Shown: positions 6,343 to 12,962, counted from the stretch's first letter. The stretch: 15,036 nt of DNA from an uncultured Clostridia bacterium (GCA_937922005.1 CAKZWV010000063.1:1-15036); one strand, 5' to 3'. Translations and numbers: made by a program. Notes: generated by a model from the sequence alone, not told the origin.

Positions 6343-7653
6343 ATGGAGACGATGGAGGTAGGGAATAAGGCCTCGGAACTCTATTTTGACGCTACAGCGA
6401 CAAGTCCCATGGAGGCCGATGCCATCGCTTATTATGCCGATGCCCTGAGCAAATATTCCTACAACCCGGCGGCGGTTTACCGGGGGGCCCAGGAGGTCGC
6501 CAAGGCCCGGGATGAGGCCTTAGAGTCTTTGGCTGCCCTTTTGGATTGCGATCCGGACGAGATTATCGTGACTTCGGGGGCAACGGAAGCAAGCAACCAG
6601 GTCTTTAAAACTCTGGCCTGGGAGCCCTTTACCCTCTTTCGCAAAAGCCACCAGGGGGCGGATCCAAAGACCAGCCGGACCTATCTCTACCTGATCAGTC
6701 AAGGAGAACATCCGGCGACGAGGGAAAATTTGCCCTTTGTTGAGCAAATATCATACCCAGATGGGACTGTCAATGAGGGGGTGTCCTTGCCTTTGGAGCA
6801 TTTGCGCCTGGACCTGGAGTACCTAGAGGGCTTTTTGCAGGATCTAAGTAAGAATTCGCCTGGGCCCCGCCGCCAGGTCCGGCTTTTGAGTTGTATCTTG
6901 GTCAGCAATGAAACGGGGGCCATCCAGCCTTATCCTGAGATTACCCGCCTTCTTCGCACCTATGCCCCCCAAGCCCGCCTTCACTACGATGGGGTCCAGG
7001 CCTTGGGGAAGATTCCCTTGTCTTTTCGCAAGTTAGGTTGCGATTATCTGACCCTGTCTGGCCACAAGTGCGGGGCCCCTAAGGGGATTGGCTTTCTTCT
7101 CATGAAAAAGAATGTTCAGGGGGACCAACCCCTGATGCTGGGTGGGGGTCAACAGCGAGGTCTCCGGTCTGGAACGGAAAATGTTCCTCTTCTTTTGACC
7201 GCAGTCTATTGCATCCGCAAGCGGGTTGAAAATCAGGCTCAAAATGCCGAAAAAGCCCAAGTCCTCCGGGATAGCTTCTTGCAAGGCCTGGCTGCCCGCC
7301 GGATCCCTTTTATGGAATTGACGCCGGAGTCTTCCACGCAATCAGCTTCGCCATCAACGACCCAGGTTCCCCAAGCGACCCAGGTTCCTCATATTTTGGC
7401 GGTGCGCTTTCCCTTTATCCGGGCCAACCCCCTGGTCAATGCCCTGTCAGCTCGGGGGATCTACATCTCAGCCGGGTCAGCTTGTTCTGCGAAAGAAAGT
7501 GCCAAGGCCTCTCAAAATTATCGCAATATGGGCCTGTCGAAAGAGGCAGCCTTGCAGGTCTGCCGCATTACTTTCGCACCTACGACAAGCTCCCAAGAGG
7601 TCCAGGCCCTGGTCGACGCCATTGCCGCCATAAAAGAAGAATTACAGATTTAG
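6343..7653 (+). CDS. Cysteine desulfurase (NifS/IscS/NifZ-like, PLP-dependent)
   Basis: The enzyme releases sulfur from cysteine as an enzyme persulfide and passes it to acceptor proteins. The 436-residue product has the class V aminotransferase fold: LYFDATATSPM, NPAAVYRGAQ, VTSGATEASN (77-86), NETGAIQP (189-196), a YDGVQALGK site (215-223), SGHKCGAPKGIGFL with the PLP lysine K242, RSGTEN (275-280) and the persulfide loop ISAGSACSA with C381. A low-complexity insert (about 329-350, STQSASPSTTQVPQ) lies between the large and small domains. It is not typical and comes partly from an 18-nt duplication. thiI follows by 65 nt. The same pairing occurs in Bacillus, where NifZ feeds ThiI for 4-thiouridine synthesis; that role is inferred from context. 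The ATG has AGGAG 6 nt upstream, overlapping the gntR stop; a second ATG at 6352 is the alternative. Confidence 0.92.
   Translation: METMEVGNKASELYFDATATSPMEADAIAYYADALSKYSYNPAAVYRGAQEVAKARDEALESLAALLDCDPDEIIVTSGATEASNQVFKTLAWEPFTLFRKSHQGADPKTSRTYLYLISQGEHPATRENLPFVEQISYPDGTVNEGVSLPLEHLRLDLEYLEGFLQDLSKNSPGPRRQVRLLSCILVSNETGAIQPYPEITRLLRTYAPQARLHYDGVQALGKIPLSFRKLGCDYLTLSGHKCGAPKGIGFLLMKKNVQGDQPLMLGGGQQRGLRSGTENVPLLLTAVYCIRKRVENQAQNAEKAQVLRDSFLQGLAARRIPFMELTPESSTQSASPSTTQVPQATQVPHILAVRFPFIRANPLVNALSARGIYISAGSACSAKESAKASQNYRNMGLSKEAALQVCRITFAPTTSSQEVQALVDAIAAIKEELQI
7358..7388 (+). repeat. Short direct duplication inside the desulfurase insert
   Basis: CGACCCAGGTTCC occurs exactly at 7358-7370 and 7376-7388 (18-nt period, in frame). 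It produces the TQVPQA/TQVPH repeat in the low-complexity insert. Confidence 0.8.
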
Positions 7654-7681
7654 CCTTTTTAACCCTTTTAACCTCTTTAAC
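7654..7681 (+). repeat. Three degenerate 9-10 bp tandem units in the desulfurase-thiI gap
   Basis: CCTTTTTAAC (7654-7663), CCTTTTAAC (7664-7672) and CTCTTTAAC (7673-7681) follow directly after the stop codon. No hairpin is seen, so this is not a terminator, and the downstream thiI probably stays in the same transcript. Confidence 0.7.
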
Positions 7682-7718
7682 CCTGGCTTGAGCTCCAAAC
7701 TATGGAAAGGACATATTC

Positions 7719-9020
7719 GTGCAAACATTCGATCATATCATCATGGCCGCCATCGGGGAAATTGCCCTCAAAGGCCTCAATCGCAAAAACTTTGAGCAGG
7801 CCCTCGTTAAAAATATGCGGCGCAAGTTGGGCGAGGTCCTTCGTCCCCACCCGGGAGTATTTTATGAAGTTCGAGCTGTTCGGGAGAAAATTCAATGCGA
7901 ATTTACCTATGACCCTGAAAAGGCAAAAGCCCTGCCATCTTCCGCTCCTGCTGACCTTCCTGTGGAGTTAACAGCCGAGGAGCGCCAGGCAATCATTAAG
8001 GCTGCTGTGGAAGGCCTTCGGGATTGTTTTGGGATTGTTTATTTGACAGTGTGCACGGTCCTACCGAAGGACTATGACGAGCTTTTGGCAGCCGTTCTGA
8101 CCTATGCTAATGAGGTTTTGCCCCCCTTACTTGCCAAAAAGTCCGAGGGTGAGCTTTTGACCTTTAAATTCGAAAGCAAAAGGGCGGATAAGGCCTATCC
8201 GAAGAATTCTTATGAGATTAACTGCGATGCTGGCGGCGTCCTATTAGAAAATTTCCCTGGCCTCAAGGTAAGCGTAACGGATCCCGAAGTGACCTTCCAG
8301 ATCGAGGTTCGTGACCAGATATTCCTTTACCACGACAAGATCCAGGCTAGACGGGGCCTGCCTTTGGGTGTAAGCGGTCGGGCTTTACAACTCCTTTCTG
8401 GTGGGATTGATAGCCCTGTGGCGGCCTACCGAATGGCTTCCCGGGGTCTGCTCGTTGAATATATCTACTTCCATACCTTCCCCTACACCAGCGACCAGAC
8501 GAAGCAAAAAGTCTTAGACCTTGCGCAAATACTCCACCGCTACACCGGGCCTACCGTGGTCCACGTGGTTGACTTTACCCAGTGTATGCTTACGATCTCC
8601 AAAGCTTGTCCAGAGGAAATGTTGACCGTGGTGATGCGGAGGATGATGGTAAGGGTGAGTGACGCCCTTGCAGAACGTCGTAAATTAAAAGCTCTTATTA
8701 CTGGGGAGAGTTTGGGACAGGTAGCTAGCCAGACCTTGGAGGCCTTGGTCGCCACGGATGAGGTGGCCAAACATCCCGTCTTCCGCCCCCTCATTGGGAC
8801 TGATAAAACGGAAATTATCGATATTGCCCAGGATATTGGGACTTACGATACTTCCATCCTTCCCTATGAAGATTGCTGTACGGTTTTTGTCTCCCGCCAT
8901 CCCCGGACCCGGCCCTCCTTAGGCCAGGTCTACCAGGCGGAAGCCGACTTAGACATAGAGGCCTTGCTGGCTGATGTTATGAAAGATCGGATCACCAGTA
9001 TCCACATTGATTTGTCATAA
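7719..9020 (+). CDS. thiI: tRNA 4-thiouridine synthetase ThiI (no rhodanese domain)
   Basis: ThiI adenylates U8 of tRNA and transfers sulfur to form s4U; in some bacteria it also serves thiamine thiazole synthesis. The 433-residue product has an N-terminal ferredoxin-like domain (DHIIMAAIGEIALKGLNRKNFE), a THUMP domain (about 70-190, including TFKFESKRADKAYPKNSYEIN), and the PP-loop domain with P-loop LLSGGIDSPVAAY (225-237), GESLGQVASQTLEAL (329-343), RPLIGTDKTEII and PYEDCCTVF. It ends without the C-terminal rhodanese domain of E. coli ThiI, as in Bacillus-type proteins that rely on a dedicated desulfurase, which fits the gene just upstream. The GTG start at 7719 is chosen because TFDHII matches the family's N-terminus and GGAAAGGA lies 7-8 nt upstream; the first in-frame ATG (7743) would cut into the domain. 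A terminator follows. Confidence 0.96.
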   Translation: MQTFDHIIMAAIGEIALKGLNRKNFEQALVKNMRRKLGEVLRPHPGVFYEVRAVREKIQCEFTYDPEKAKALPSSAPADLPVELTAEERQAIIKAAVEGLRDCFGIVYLTVCTVLPKDYDELLAAVLTYANEVLPPLLAKKSEGELLTFKFESKRADKAYPKNSYEINCDAGGVLLENFPGLKVSVTDPEVTFQIEVRDQIFLYHDKIQARRGLPLGVSGRALQLLSGGIDSPVAAYRMASRGLLVEYIYFHTFPYTSDQTKQKVLDLAQILHRYTGPTVVHVVDFTQCMLTISKACPEEMLTVVMRRMMVRVSDALAERRKLKALITGESLGQVASQTLEALVATDEVAKHPVFRPLIGTDKTEIIDIAQDIGTYDTSILPYEDCCTVFVSRHPRTRPSLGQVYQAEADLDIEALLADVMKDRITSIHIDLS

Positions 9021-9031
9021 GCCTGTATGCT

Positions 9032-9063
9032 GCCGGACCCCTCACAGGGATCCGGCTTTTTTT
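9032..9063 (+). terminator. Rho-independent terminator after thiI
   Basis: GCCGGA (9032-9037) pairs with TCCGGC (9051-9056), extended by CCC/GGG with one bulged A at 9050, and is followed by seven Ts (9057-9063). It closes the gntR-desulfurase-thiI unit. Confidence 0.9.
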
Positions 9064-9072
9064 CTTGGGATT

Positions 9073-9081
9073 TGATACAAT
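9073..9081 (+). promoter_or_regulatory. Candidate extended -10 promoter for glyA
   Basis: TGATACAAT matches the extended -10 form TGnTATAAT at 8 of 9 positions, counting the free n. It lies 10 nt after the thiI terminator T-tract. No good -35 is seen (the position falls in the terminator). It would give glyA a leader of about 100 nt. Confidence 0.4.
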
Positions 9082-9111
9082 GAATCGGGTTGGTCTGCCT
9101 GATCGTTGTCT

Positions 9112-9129
9112 TACCAGTAAGGTCTGGTA
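9112..9129 (+). other. Short perfect hairpin in the glyA leader
   Basis: TACCAG (9112-9117) and CTGGTA (9124-9129) form a 6-bp stem with loop TAAGGT. It lies inside the putative leader about 60 nt before the glyA start. It does not match a riboswitch class I recognise. Confidence 0.35.
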
Positions 9130-9188
9130 GAGGGTCACGGTAGATGAAAAAAAGGGCCATCCCTAGGTTGCGAAGGAGAGGAGCACAT

Positions 9189-10433
9189 ATGATTTATTCT
9201 CACATCAAGAAGGAAGATCCGGCCGTCTATGAGGCCATTATGAACGAGTTGAATCGGCAGAGAACCAAGATTGAGCTGATTGCCTCGGAGAATTTTACTA
9301 GTGAAGCTGTTATGGAGGCTAACGGGTCGGTATTAACGAATAAGTATGCCGAAGGTTATCCCGGAAAGCGCTATTACGGGGGCTGCGAGTATGTTGACGT
9401 CGTAGAGGATTTAGCAAGAAATCGGGCCAAAGAGCTTTTTGGAGCTGAGCACGCCAACGTCCAACCCCACTCGGGTGCCCAGGCCAATATGGCGATTTAT
9501 TTTACGGTTTTACAACCCGGTGATAAGATCCTCGGTATGGACCTGGATCACGGCGGCCACCTGACCCATGGCATGAAGATCAATTTTTCTGGGAAAATCT
9601 ATGAAGCCCACTCTTATAAGGTGAATGAGAAGACCCAGCAGATCGACTATGATGAGTTGATGGCCGTGGCCAAAGAAGTCCAGCCAAAGCTCATTGTGGC
9701 AGGTGCCAGTGCCTATCCGCGGGCCTTGGATTTCAAGAAGTTCCGGGAAATCGCCGACGCCGTCGGAGCCTACCTCTGGGTTGACATGGCCCATATCGCT
9801 GGTCTTGTAGCTGCAGGGCTCCACATGAACCCCGTCCCCTATGCTGACTTTGTCACTTGCACCACCCACAAGACCCTCCGGGGGCCTAGAGGTGGCATGA
9901 TCCTTTGCAGGGAAGAGTTTGCCAAGAAGATTGATTCTGCCGTCTTCCCTGGCCTTCAAGGTGGCCCACTCGAGCACGTCATTGCCGGTAAGGCCGTCGC
10001 CCTAGGCGAAGCTTTAAAGCCGGAATTTAAGGCCTATCAAAAGCAAGTCCTGGCCAATGCCCAGGCCCTAGCCGCCGGACTGAAGAAGAGAAACGTCAAC
10101 CTGGTTTCTGACGGTACCGATACCCACCTGATCCTCATCAATCTGACGGGTACAGGGGTTTCTGGCAAGGTCCTCCAAGATCGTTTGGATGAGGTTAATA
10201 TTACCGCCAACAAGAACAAGATCCCCTTTGATACCGAGAAGGCCACCATCACCTCAGGTCTGCGGATCGGCACCCCTGCCGTCACTACCCGGGGCATGAA
10301 AGAGCCTGAAATGGACAAGATCGCTGAAATGATCGCTGATGCCATTTTCCACTTCGATGAGAAGGAAGAGGCCATCATCCAGGGCGTTGCAGACCTGGTC
10401 CAGCACTTCCCCCTCTACCCCGATATGGTGTAA
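9189..10433 (+). CDS. glyA: Serine hydroxymethyltransferase GlyA
   Basis: GlyA interconverts serine and glycine with tetrahydrofolate, making 5,10-methylene-THF for one-carbon metabolism. From the ATG at 9189 the product has 414 residues, normal for the family. It shows I.LIASENF.S.AVMEA.GSVLTNKYAEGYPGKRYYGGCEYVD, QPHSGAQAN, DL.HGGHLTHG, the cofactor site WVDMAHIAGLVAAG, CTTHKTLRGPRGGMI with PLP lysine K228, and late motifs THL.L..L...G.SG and SGLRIGTPAVTTRGM. The start is preceded by AAGGAGAGGAG (9172-9182). An in-frame ATG at 9144, with GAGGG 9 nt upstream, would add a basic 15-residue leader (MKKRAIPRLRRRGAH) absent from the family; I prefer 9189. It is probably transcribed alone, bounded by the thiI terminator upstream and a large hairpin downstream. 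Confidence 0.97.
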   Translation: MIYSHIKKEDPAVYEAIMNELNRQRTKIELIASENFTSEAVMEANGSVLTNKYAEGYPGKRYYGGCEYVDVVEDLARNRAKELFGAEHANVQPHSGAQANMAIYFTVLQPGDKILGMDLDHGGHLTHGMKINFSGKIYEAHSYKVNEKTQQIDYDELMAVAKEVQPKLIVAGASAYPRALDFKKFREIADAVGAYLWVDMAHIAGLVAAGLHMNPVPYADFVTCTTHKTLRGPRGGMILCREEFAKKIDSAVFPGLQGGPLEHVIAGKAVALGEALKPEFKAYQKQVLANAQALAAGLKKRNVNLVSDGTDTHLILINLTGTGVSGKVLQDRLDEVNITANKNKIPFDTEKATITSGLRIGTPAVTTRGMKEPEMDKIAEMIADAIFHFDEKEEAIIQGVADLVQHFPLYPDMV

Positions 10434-10493
10434 GATCTGATTGTCTAAAATTGGTATAGGATTTGATCTTATAAATATTGATTCAGAAACATG

Positions 10494-10549
10494 AACCGGC
10501 GCAACGCCCAGCATTGGCCAAGACCAATACCGAGTGTTTTGCGCCGGTT
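10494..10549 (+). terminator. Long nested hairpin after glyA, possible terminator
   Basis: An 11-bp perfect GC-rich stem, AACCGGCGCAA (10494-10504) with TTGCGCCGGTT (10539-10549), encloses a second hairpin, ATTGG (10513-10517) with CCAAT (10524-10528). The sequence after it (TCTTATG) has only a weak T-run, so termination is uncertain. It could instead be a regulatory or processing structure ahead of rarA. Confidence 0.5.
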
Positions 10550-10571
10550 TCTTATGTGAAAAGCCCTTGTA

Positions 10572-10613
10572 AGGAGTTTTACTTTGTCTTCCCAACAACT
10601 CCCCCAGGGCTGA
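10572..10613 (+). other. Duplicated ribosome-binding/TTG-start segment with a 9-codon mini-ORF
   Basis: The 15-mer AGGAGTTTTACTTTG occurs here (10572-10586) and again at the rarA start (10641-10655), exactly 69 nt apart. In this copy the TTG opens MSSQQLPQG and ends in TGA at 10611-10613, in the same frame as rarA. It could be a translated leader peptide, or the relic of a duplicated rarA 5' end. Confidence 0.5.
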
Positions 10614-10652
10614 CCCTTTATAGGAAGACCTCAGCTAGTTAGGAGTTTTACT

Positions 10653-12035
10653 TTGCCTTCTCCAAATACTCCCATCCCCCTCGAAAACCAGCCTCTGGCT
10701 TACCGGATGACCCCCCGGACTCTCCAGGAATTTGTCGGCCAGGAGGCCTTTTTAGCCCCGGGCAAGCTCCTCTACCGGATGATCAAGGCGGACCGCTTGT
10801 CCTCCCTGATCTTTTTCGGTCCGCCCGGCTGCGGAAAGAGCTCCCTGGCCCGCCTCATCGCCCAGCAGACGAAGAAGGACTTTGTCCAACTGAATGCCGT
10901 CACGGCTGGGGTAGCCGACATCAAAGAGGTCATCGCCCGGACGGCCAGTCCTCTCCTTTGTCCCAGCGGACAAATACTCCTCTTCTTAGATGAAATTCAT
11001 CGTTTTAATAAGGCCCAGCAGGATTTGCTTTTGCCCTACACGGAAGAGGGCAGGATTATTTTGGTAGGGTCGACGACGGAAAATCCCTTTTTTGAGGTAA
11101 ATAAGGCCCTCTTGTCCCGGGCGACAATTTTCCCTTTTGAGCCTTTAACGGCAGATTCTATTGAAGCCCTCTTGATTCGGGCCTTGGAGGACCCGGACCG
11201 GGGTCTGGGGAAGTTTCAGGTGGTCTGGGATAAGGAAGCTATACGGACCCTGGCGGAGTCAACGGGAGGGGACGCGAGAATTGCCCTCAACACCCTGGAA
11301 CTTGCGGTTCTCAGTTCGGGACCGGATTCCGAAGGGAAGATTCACCTGGATGCCCAGACCATCCAGGAGTCTTTGTCAGTGAAGCCTGTTCGCTATGATA
11401 AAAAGGGTGATGTCCACTATGAGAATATCTCGGCTATGATCAAGTCCATGCGGGCCAGTGCCCCAGATGCGGCCATTTTCTACATGGCCCAGGCCCTGGT
11501 GGCGGGGGAGGATCCCCTGTTTTTGGCCCGACGGATTGTGATTTGTGCGGCTGAGGATGTGGGCCTGGCCAATCCCCATGTGCTTTCGGTCTGCCAGTCG
11601 GCCTACGAGGCCTGTGAGCGAATCGGGATGCCTGAAGCTCGGATTATTTTGGCAGAGGCCATCCTTTTGGTGGCGACTAGTCCCAAGTCAAATGCCGGCT
11701 ACCTGGCCATCAATGAGGCCATGGCAGCTTCCAAGACAGGCAAATACCAGGATACCCCGAAATCCCTCATCAATCCCGTCTACGAGGGGATGAAGGACTT
11801 GGGCTATGGGGTGGGCTACCAATACCCCCACGACTTCCCGGACCACCTAACCGACCCCAACCTCCTCCCAGCCTCCCTGGCAGGCACCAGCTTTTACCGG
11901 CCCACTTCCTACGGGCACGAGGCTCAAATCAAAAAGTGGCTAGCTGACCGGGCCAAAAAATTTGCCGATTTGCAGAAGAAACAGGGAGAAGGAGCGGGGA
12001 CGGGAGAGAGCGCAGAGACGGGAGATTCGCAGTAA
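10653..12035 (+). CDS. rarA: Replication-associated recombination protein RarA (MgsA, AAA+ ATPase)
   Basis: RarA is a clamp-loader-like AAA+ ATPase acting at stalled replication forks and gaps, where it works with SSB. The 460-residue product shows PLAYRMTPRTLQEFVGQ, Walker A GPPGCGKS (56-63), Walker B LLFLDEIHRF (D113, E114), sensor-1 GSTTEN (139-144), the LLSRA segment with a probable arginine finger R156, GGDAR.ALNTLE, YDK.GD.HY..ISA.IKS.RGSDPDAA-like KSMRASAPDAAIFYMA, and a tetramerisation region with GY.YPHD...H. The start is TTG with AGGAG 8 nt upstream; it is supported by the N-terminus fitting the family, and no ATG lies closer than residue 19. The C-terminal 18 residues are a Gly/Glu-rich tail. 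The TAA stop lies inside the target-site duplication of a decayed insertion element. Confidence 0.95.
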   Translation: MPSPNTPIPLENQPLAYRMTPRTLQEFVGQEAFLAPGKLLYRMIKADRLSSLIFFGPPGCGKSSLARLIAQQTKKDFVQLNAVTAGVADIKEVIARTASPLLCPSGQILLFLDEIHRFNKAQQDLLLPYTEEGRIILVGSTTENPFFEVNKALLSRATIFPFEPLTADSIEALLIRALEDPDRGLGKFQVVWDKEAIRTLAESTGGDARIALNTLELAVLSSGPDSEGKIHLDAQTIQESLSVKPVRYDKKGDVHYENISAMIKSMRASAPDAAIFYMAQALVAGEDPLFLARRIVICAAEDVGLANPHVLSVCQSAYEACERIGMPEARIILAEAILLVATSPKSNAGYLAINEAMAASKTGKYQDTPKSLINPVYEGMKDLGYGVGYQYPHDFPDHLTDPNLLPASLAGTSFYRPTSYGHEAQIKKWLADRAKKFADLQKKQGEGAGTGESAETGDSQ

Positions 12036-12037
12036 TA

Positions 12038-12372
12038 CTGGATTCCAGGAACACATCACCATGGCTTGCGTTGAACTAGCACATCCCAGTGGTTTTCGTC
12101 CCGCATACGGTAGAGCATTAACGCAGAAGTGGGATTCTTGACTTCGCTGGATATAAGTAAAAAGAAACCATGCGAGGCGCATGCCTCTTCAACAGCTTCC
12201 TGATTGCAATGAAGAGTTGACTCTATCTTTTGATCTGGTCCTACATCAAAGTACCGCTGGTAGTCACGGATAATGATGATTGACGCAAGAAAAATCCCGG
12301 TTTTTTTCTAATTATTTTACGAAATTTTGGAAGTTATCTATTTATTTTTTGTGATGTGTTCCGGGAATCCAG
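12038..12372 (-). mobile_element. Internally deleted insertion sequence (about 335 bp) with terminal inverted repeats and 6-bp target duplication
   Basis: The 22 nt at 12038-12059 (begins CTGGATTCCAGG) are the reverse complement of 12351-12372 with one mismatch (A12047 against the right arm). AGTAAT flanks both sides (12031-12036 and 12374-12379), each separated from the repeat by 1 nt; this is the expected footprint of a transposition event at the rarA stop codon. Between the ends lies only a C-terminal transposase fragment on the minus strand. The element is far too short to be autonomous, so it is a deletion derivative or MITE-like copy. The transposase fragment and the 6-bp duplication point to the IS1634/IS4-like group; family assignment is inference. 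Confidence 0.85.
12056..12307 (-). pseudogene. Transposase C-terminal remnant (IS1634/IS4-like DDE type)
   Basis: Reading the minus strand from 12307 gives 83 residues ending in TGA at 12058-12056, inside the left inverted repeat. The frame contains IIIIRDYQRYFDVG, NQEAVEEACASHGFFLLISSE and VKNPTSALMLYRMRD. These match the late region of IS1634/IS4-like transposases, which follow a pattern of NQEAIDE...GYF.L.SNE..DP.EAL..YR.RD before the catalytic Glu. The expected continuation after YR.RD (IEK.F.NLK) is replaced by ENHWDVLVQRKPW, so the downstream part is deleted or shifted. A TAG precedes the frame at 12308-12310 and the catalytic N-terminal half is missing. Not functional. Confidence 0.75.
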
Positions 12373-12412
12373 GAGTAATGGCCGTAAGGTAGGTGACACT
12401 TTTCTGGGATCG

Positions 12413-12437
12413 AAGCTGTCGAACAGGCCGACAGCTT
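12413..12437. other. Perfect 9-bp hairpin beside the broken winged-helix gene
   Basis: AAGCTGTCG (12413-12421) and CGACAGCTT (12429-12437) form a stem with a 7-nt loop. It lies 10 nt past the 3' end of the minus-strand pseudogene, where a terminator would be, but it has no T-run on either strand. Confidence 0.4.
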
Positions 12438-12447
12438 ACTTTAATTA

Positions 12448-12879
12448 TCAGAGAATAGTTAAAGTATATTTTCCCTTACCCTGACCAGTTATTGCGATGA
12501 TGATCTTTGTCTTTTTCATTTCTGAAAGAATTCGACGCGCTTTAGTATCTTTACAATCAAGGACTTTCTGGACGTCCTTGGTACCAATTACCTAGTCTTC
12601 CTGGAGATCTTCCAGAATTGCAATGATGGAAGAAGAAGTAATCGCCGTCATCACTCCCTTGTCATAAAGCTTATTGACATGGTCAATCCACAAGTTTTTA
12701 GCGTGATCCCACAAATTTGATTTGTCAATCATCGCATTGTCCGGGTCAATCATCGCGTTTTCAGGTTCAATCATCGCATTGTCCGGGTCAATCATCGCGT
12801 TTTCTGGTTCAATCATCGCAATGTCCGGGTCAATCATCGCATTGTCCTATTCGGCGAGAATTGTTTGTATTGTCGTCAT
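12448..12879 (-). pseudogene. Broken gene: heptad-repeat plus winged-helix-like protein with two in-frame amber codons
   Basis: On the minus strand one frame stays readable from ATG (12879-12877) to TGA (12450-12448), 143 codons, interrupted by TAG at 12849-12847 and 12594-12592. Order: a 10-residue start MTTIQTILAE; the first TAG; heptads alternating DPDNAMI/EPENAMI (six repeat units); a helical segment KSNLWDHAKNLWIDHVNKLYDKGVM; IIAILEDLQED; the second TAG; then TKDVQKVLDCKDTKARRILSEMKK followed by GQGKGKYTL. The last part resembles a winged helix (recognition helix then a KGKYTL wing). Such C-termini occur in Firmicutes DNA-binding and AlbA_2/ATP-binding proteins, but I do not recognise the family. 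Both ambers could derive from CAG (Gln) by one C-to-T change. TAG ends six intact genes here, so recoding is unlikely. No recognisable N-terminal enzymatic domain is present upstream. Confidence 0.6.
12725..12850 (-). repeat. Six tandem 21-bp units, alternating two variants
   Basis: Units start at 12725, 12746, 12767, 12788, 12809 and 12830, each beginning TCAATCATCGC on the + strand. Units 1, 3, 5 and 6 carry the ATTGTCCGGG-like second half and units 2 and 4 the CGTTTTC(A/T)GGT half; pairs 1-2 and 3-4 differ by a single base. Read on the minus strand, the variants differ only by Asp/Glu exchanges and synonymous changes. Confidence 0.92.
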
Positions 12880-12938
12880 GATGATTTACCTAACTAGTCA
12901 ATATGGCTTTCATTGTAATCGCATAAGGAGAGAGGTTT

Positions 12939-12962
12939 ATGACTACTTTTAGCGTCTTTTAA
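12939..12962 (+). other. Seven-codon mini-ORF with strong Shine-Dalgarno
   Basis: AAGGAGAGAGG (12925-12935) precedes ATG at 12939, which reads MTTFSVF and stops at TAA 12960-12962. It may be the surviving 5' end of a lost gene, or chance. The rest of 12880-13148 shows no supported gene, only short hairpins and an 8-bp tandem duplication at 13109-13124. Confidence 0.2.

Noticed and set aside
9510..9977. 155-codon minus-strand ORF inside glyA
   Set aside because: It is antisense to a conserved enzyme with intact motifs, and shows no ribosome binding site or recognisable domain.
12725..12850. CRISPR array
   Set aside because: The 21-bp units are directly contiguous with no unique spacers, and they translate as in-frame heptads on the minus strand.
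12448..12879. Stop-codon recoding (pyrrolysine or amber suppression) in the repeat gene
   Set aside because: TAG ends six apparently intact genes in this window (rplS, hflK, ylqF, rnhB, gntR, desulfurase), and the other gene traces in the gap are also decayed, so ordinary pseudogenisation is simpler.
12722..12952. Plus-strand ORF over the tandem repeats, coding a hydrophobic SIIALSG/SIIAFSG repeat protein
   Set aside because: The repeat variants are conservative or synonymous on the minus strand, and the minus frame continues into a winged-helix-like segment. The plus frame has no ribosome binding site or family resemblance.
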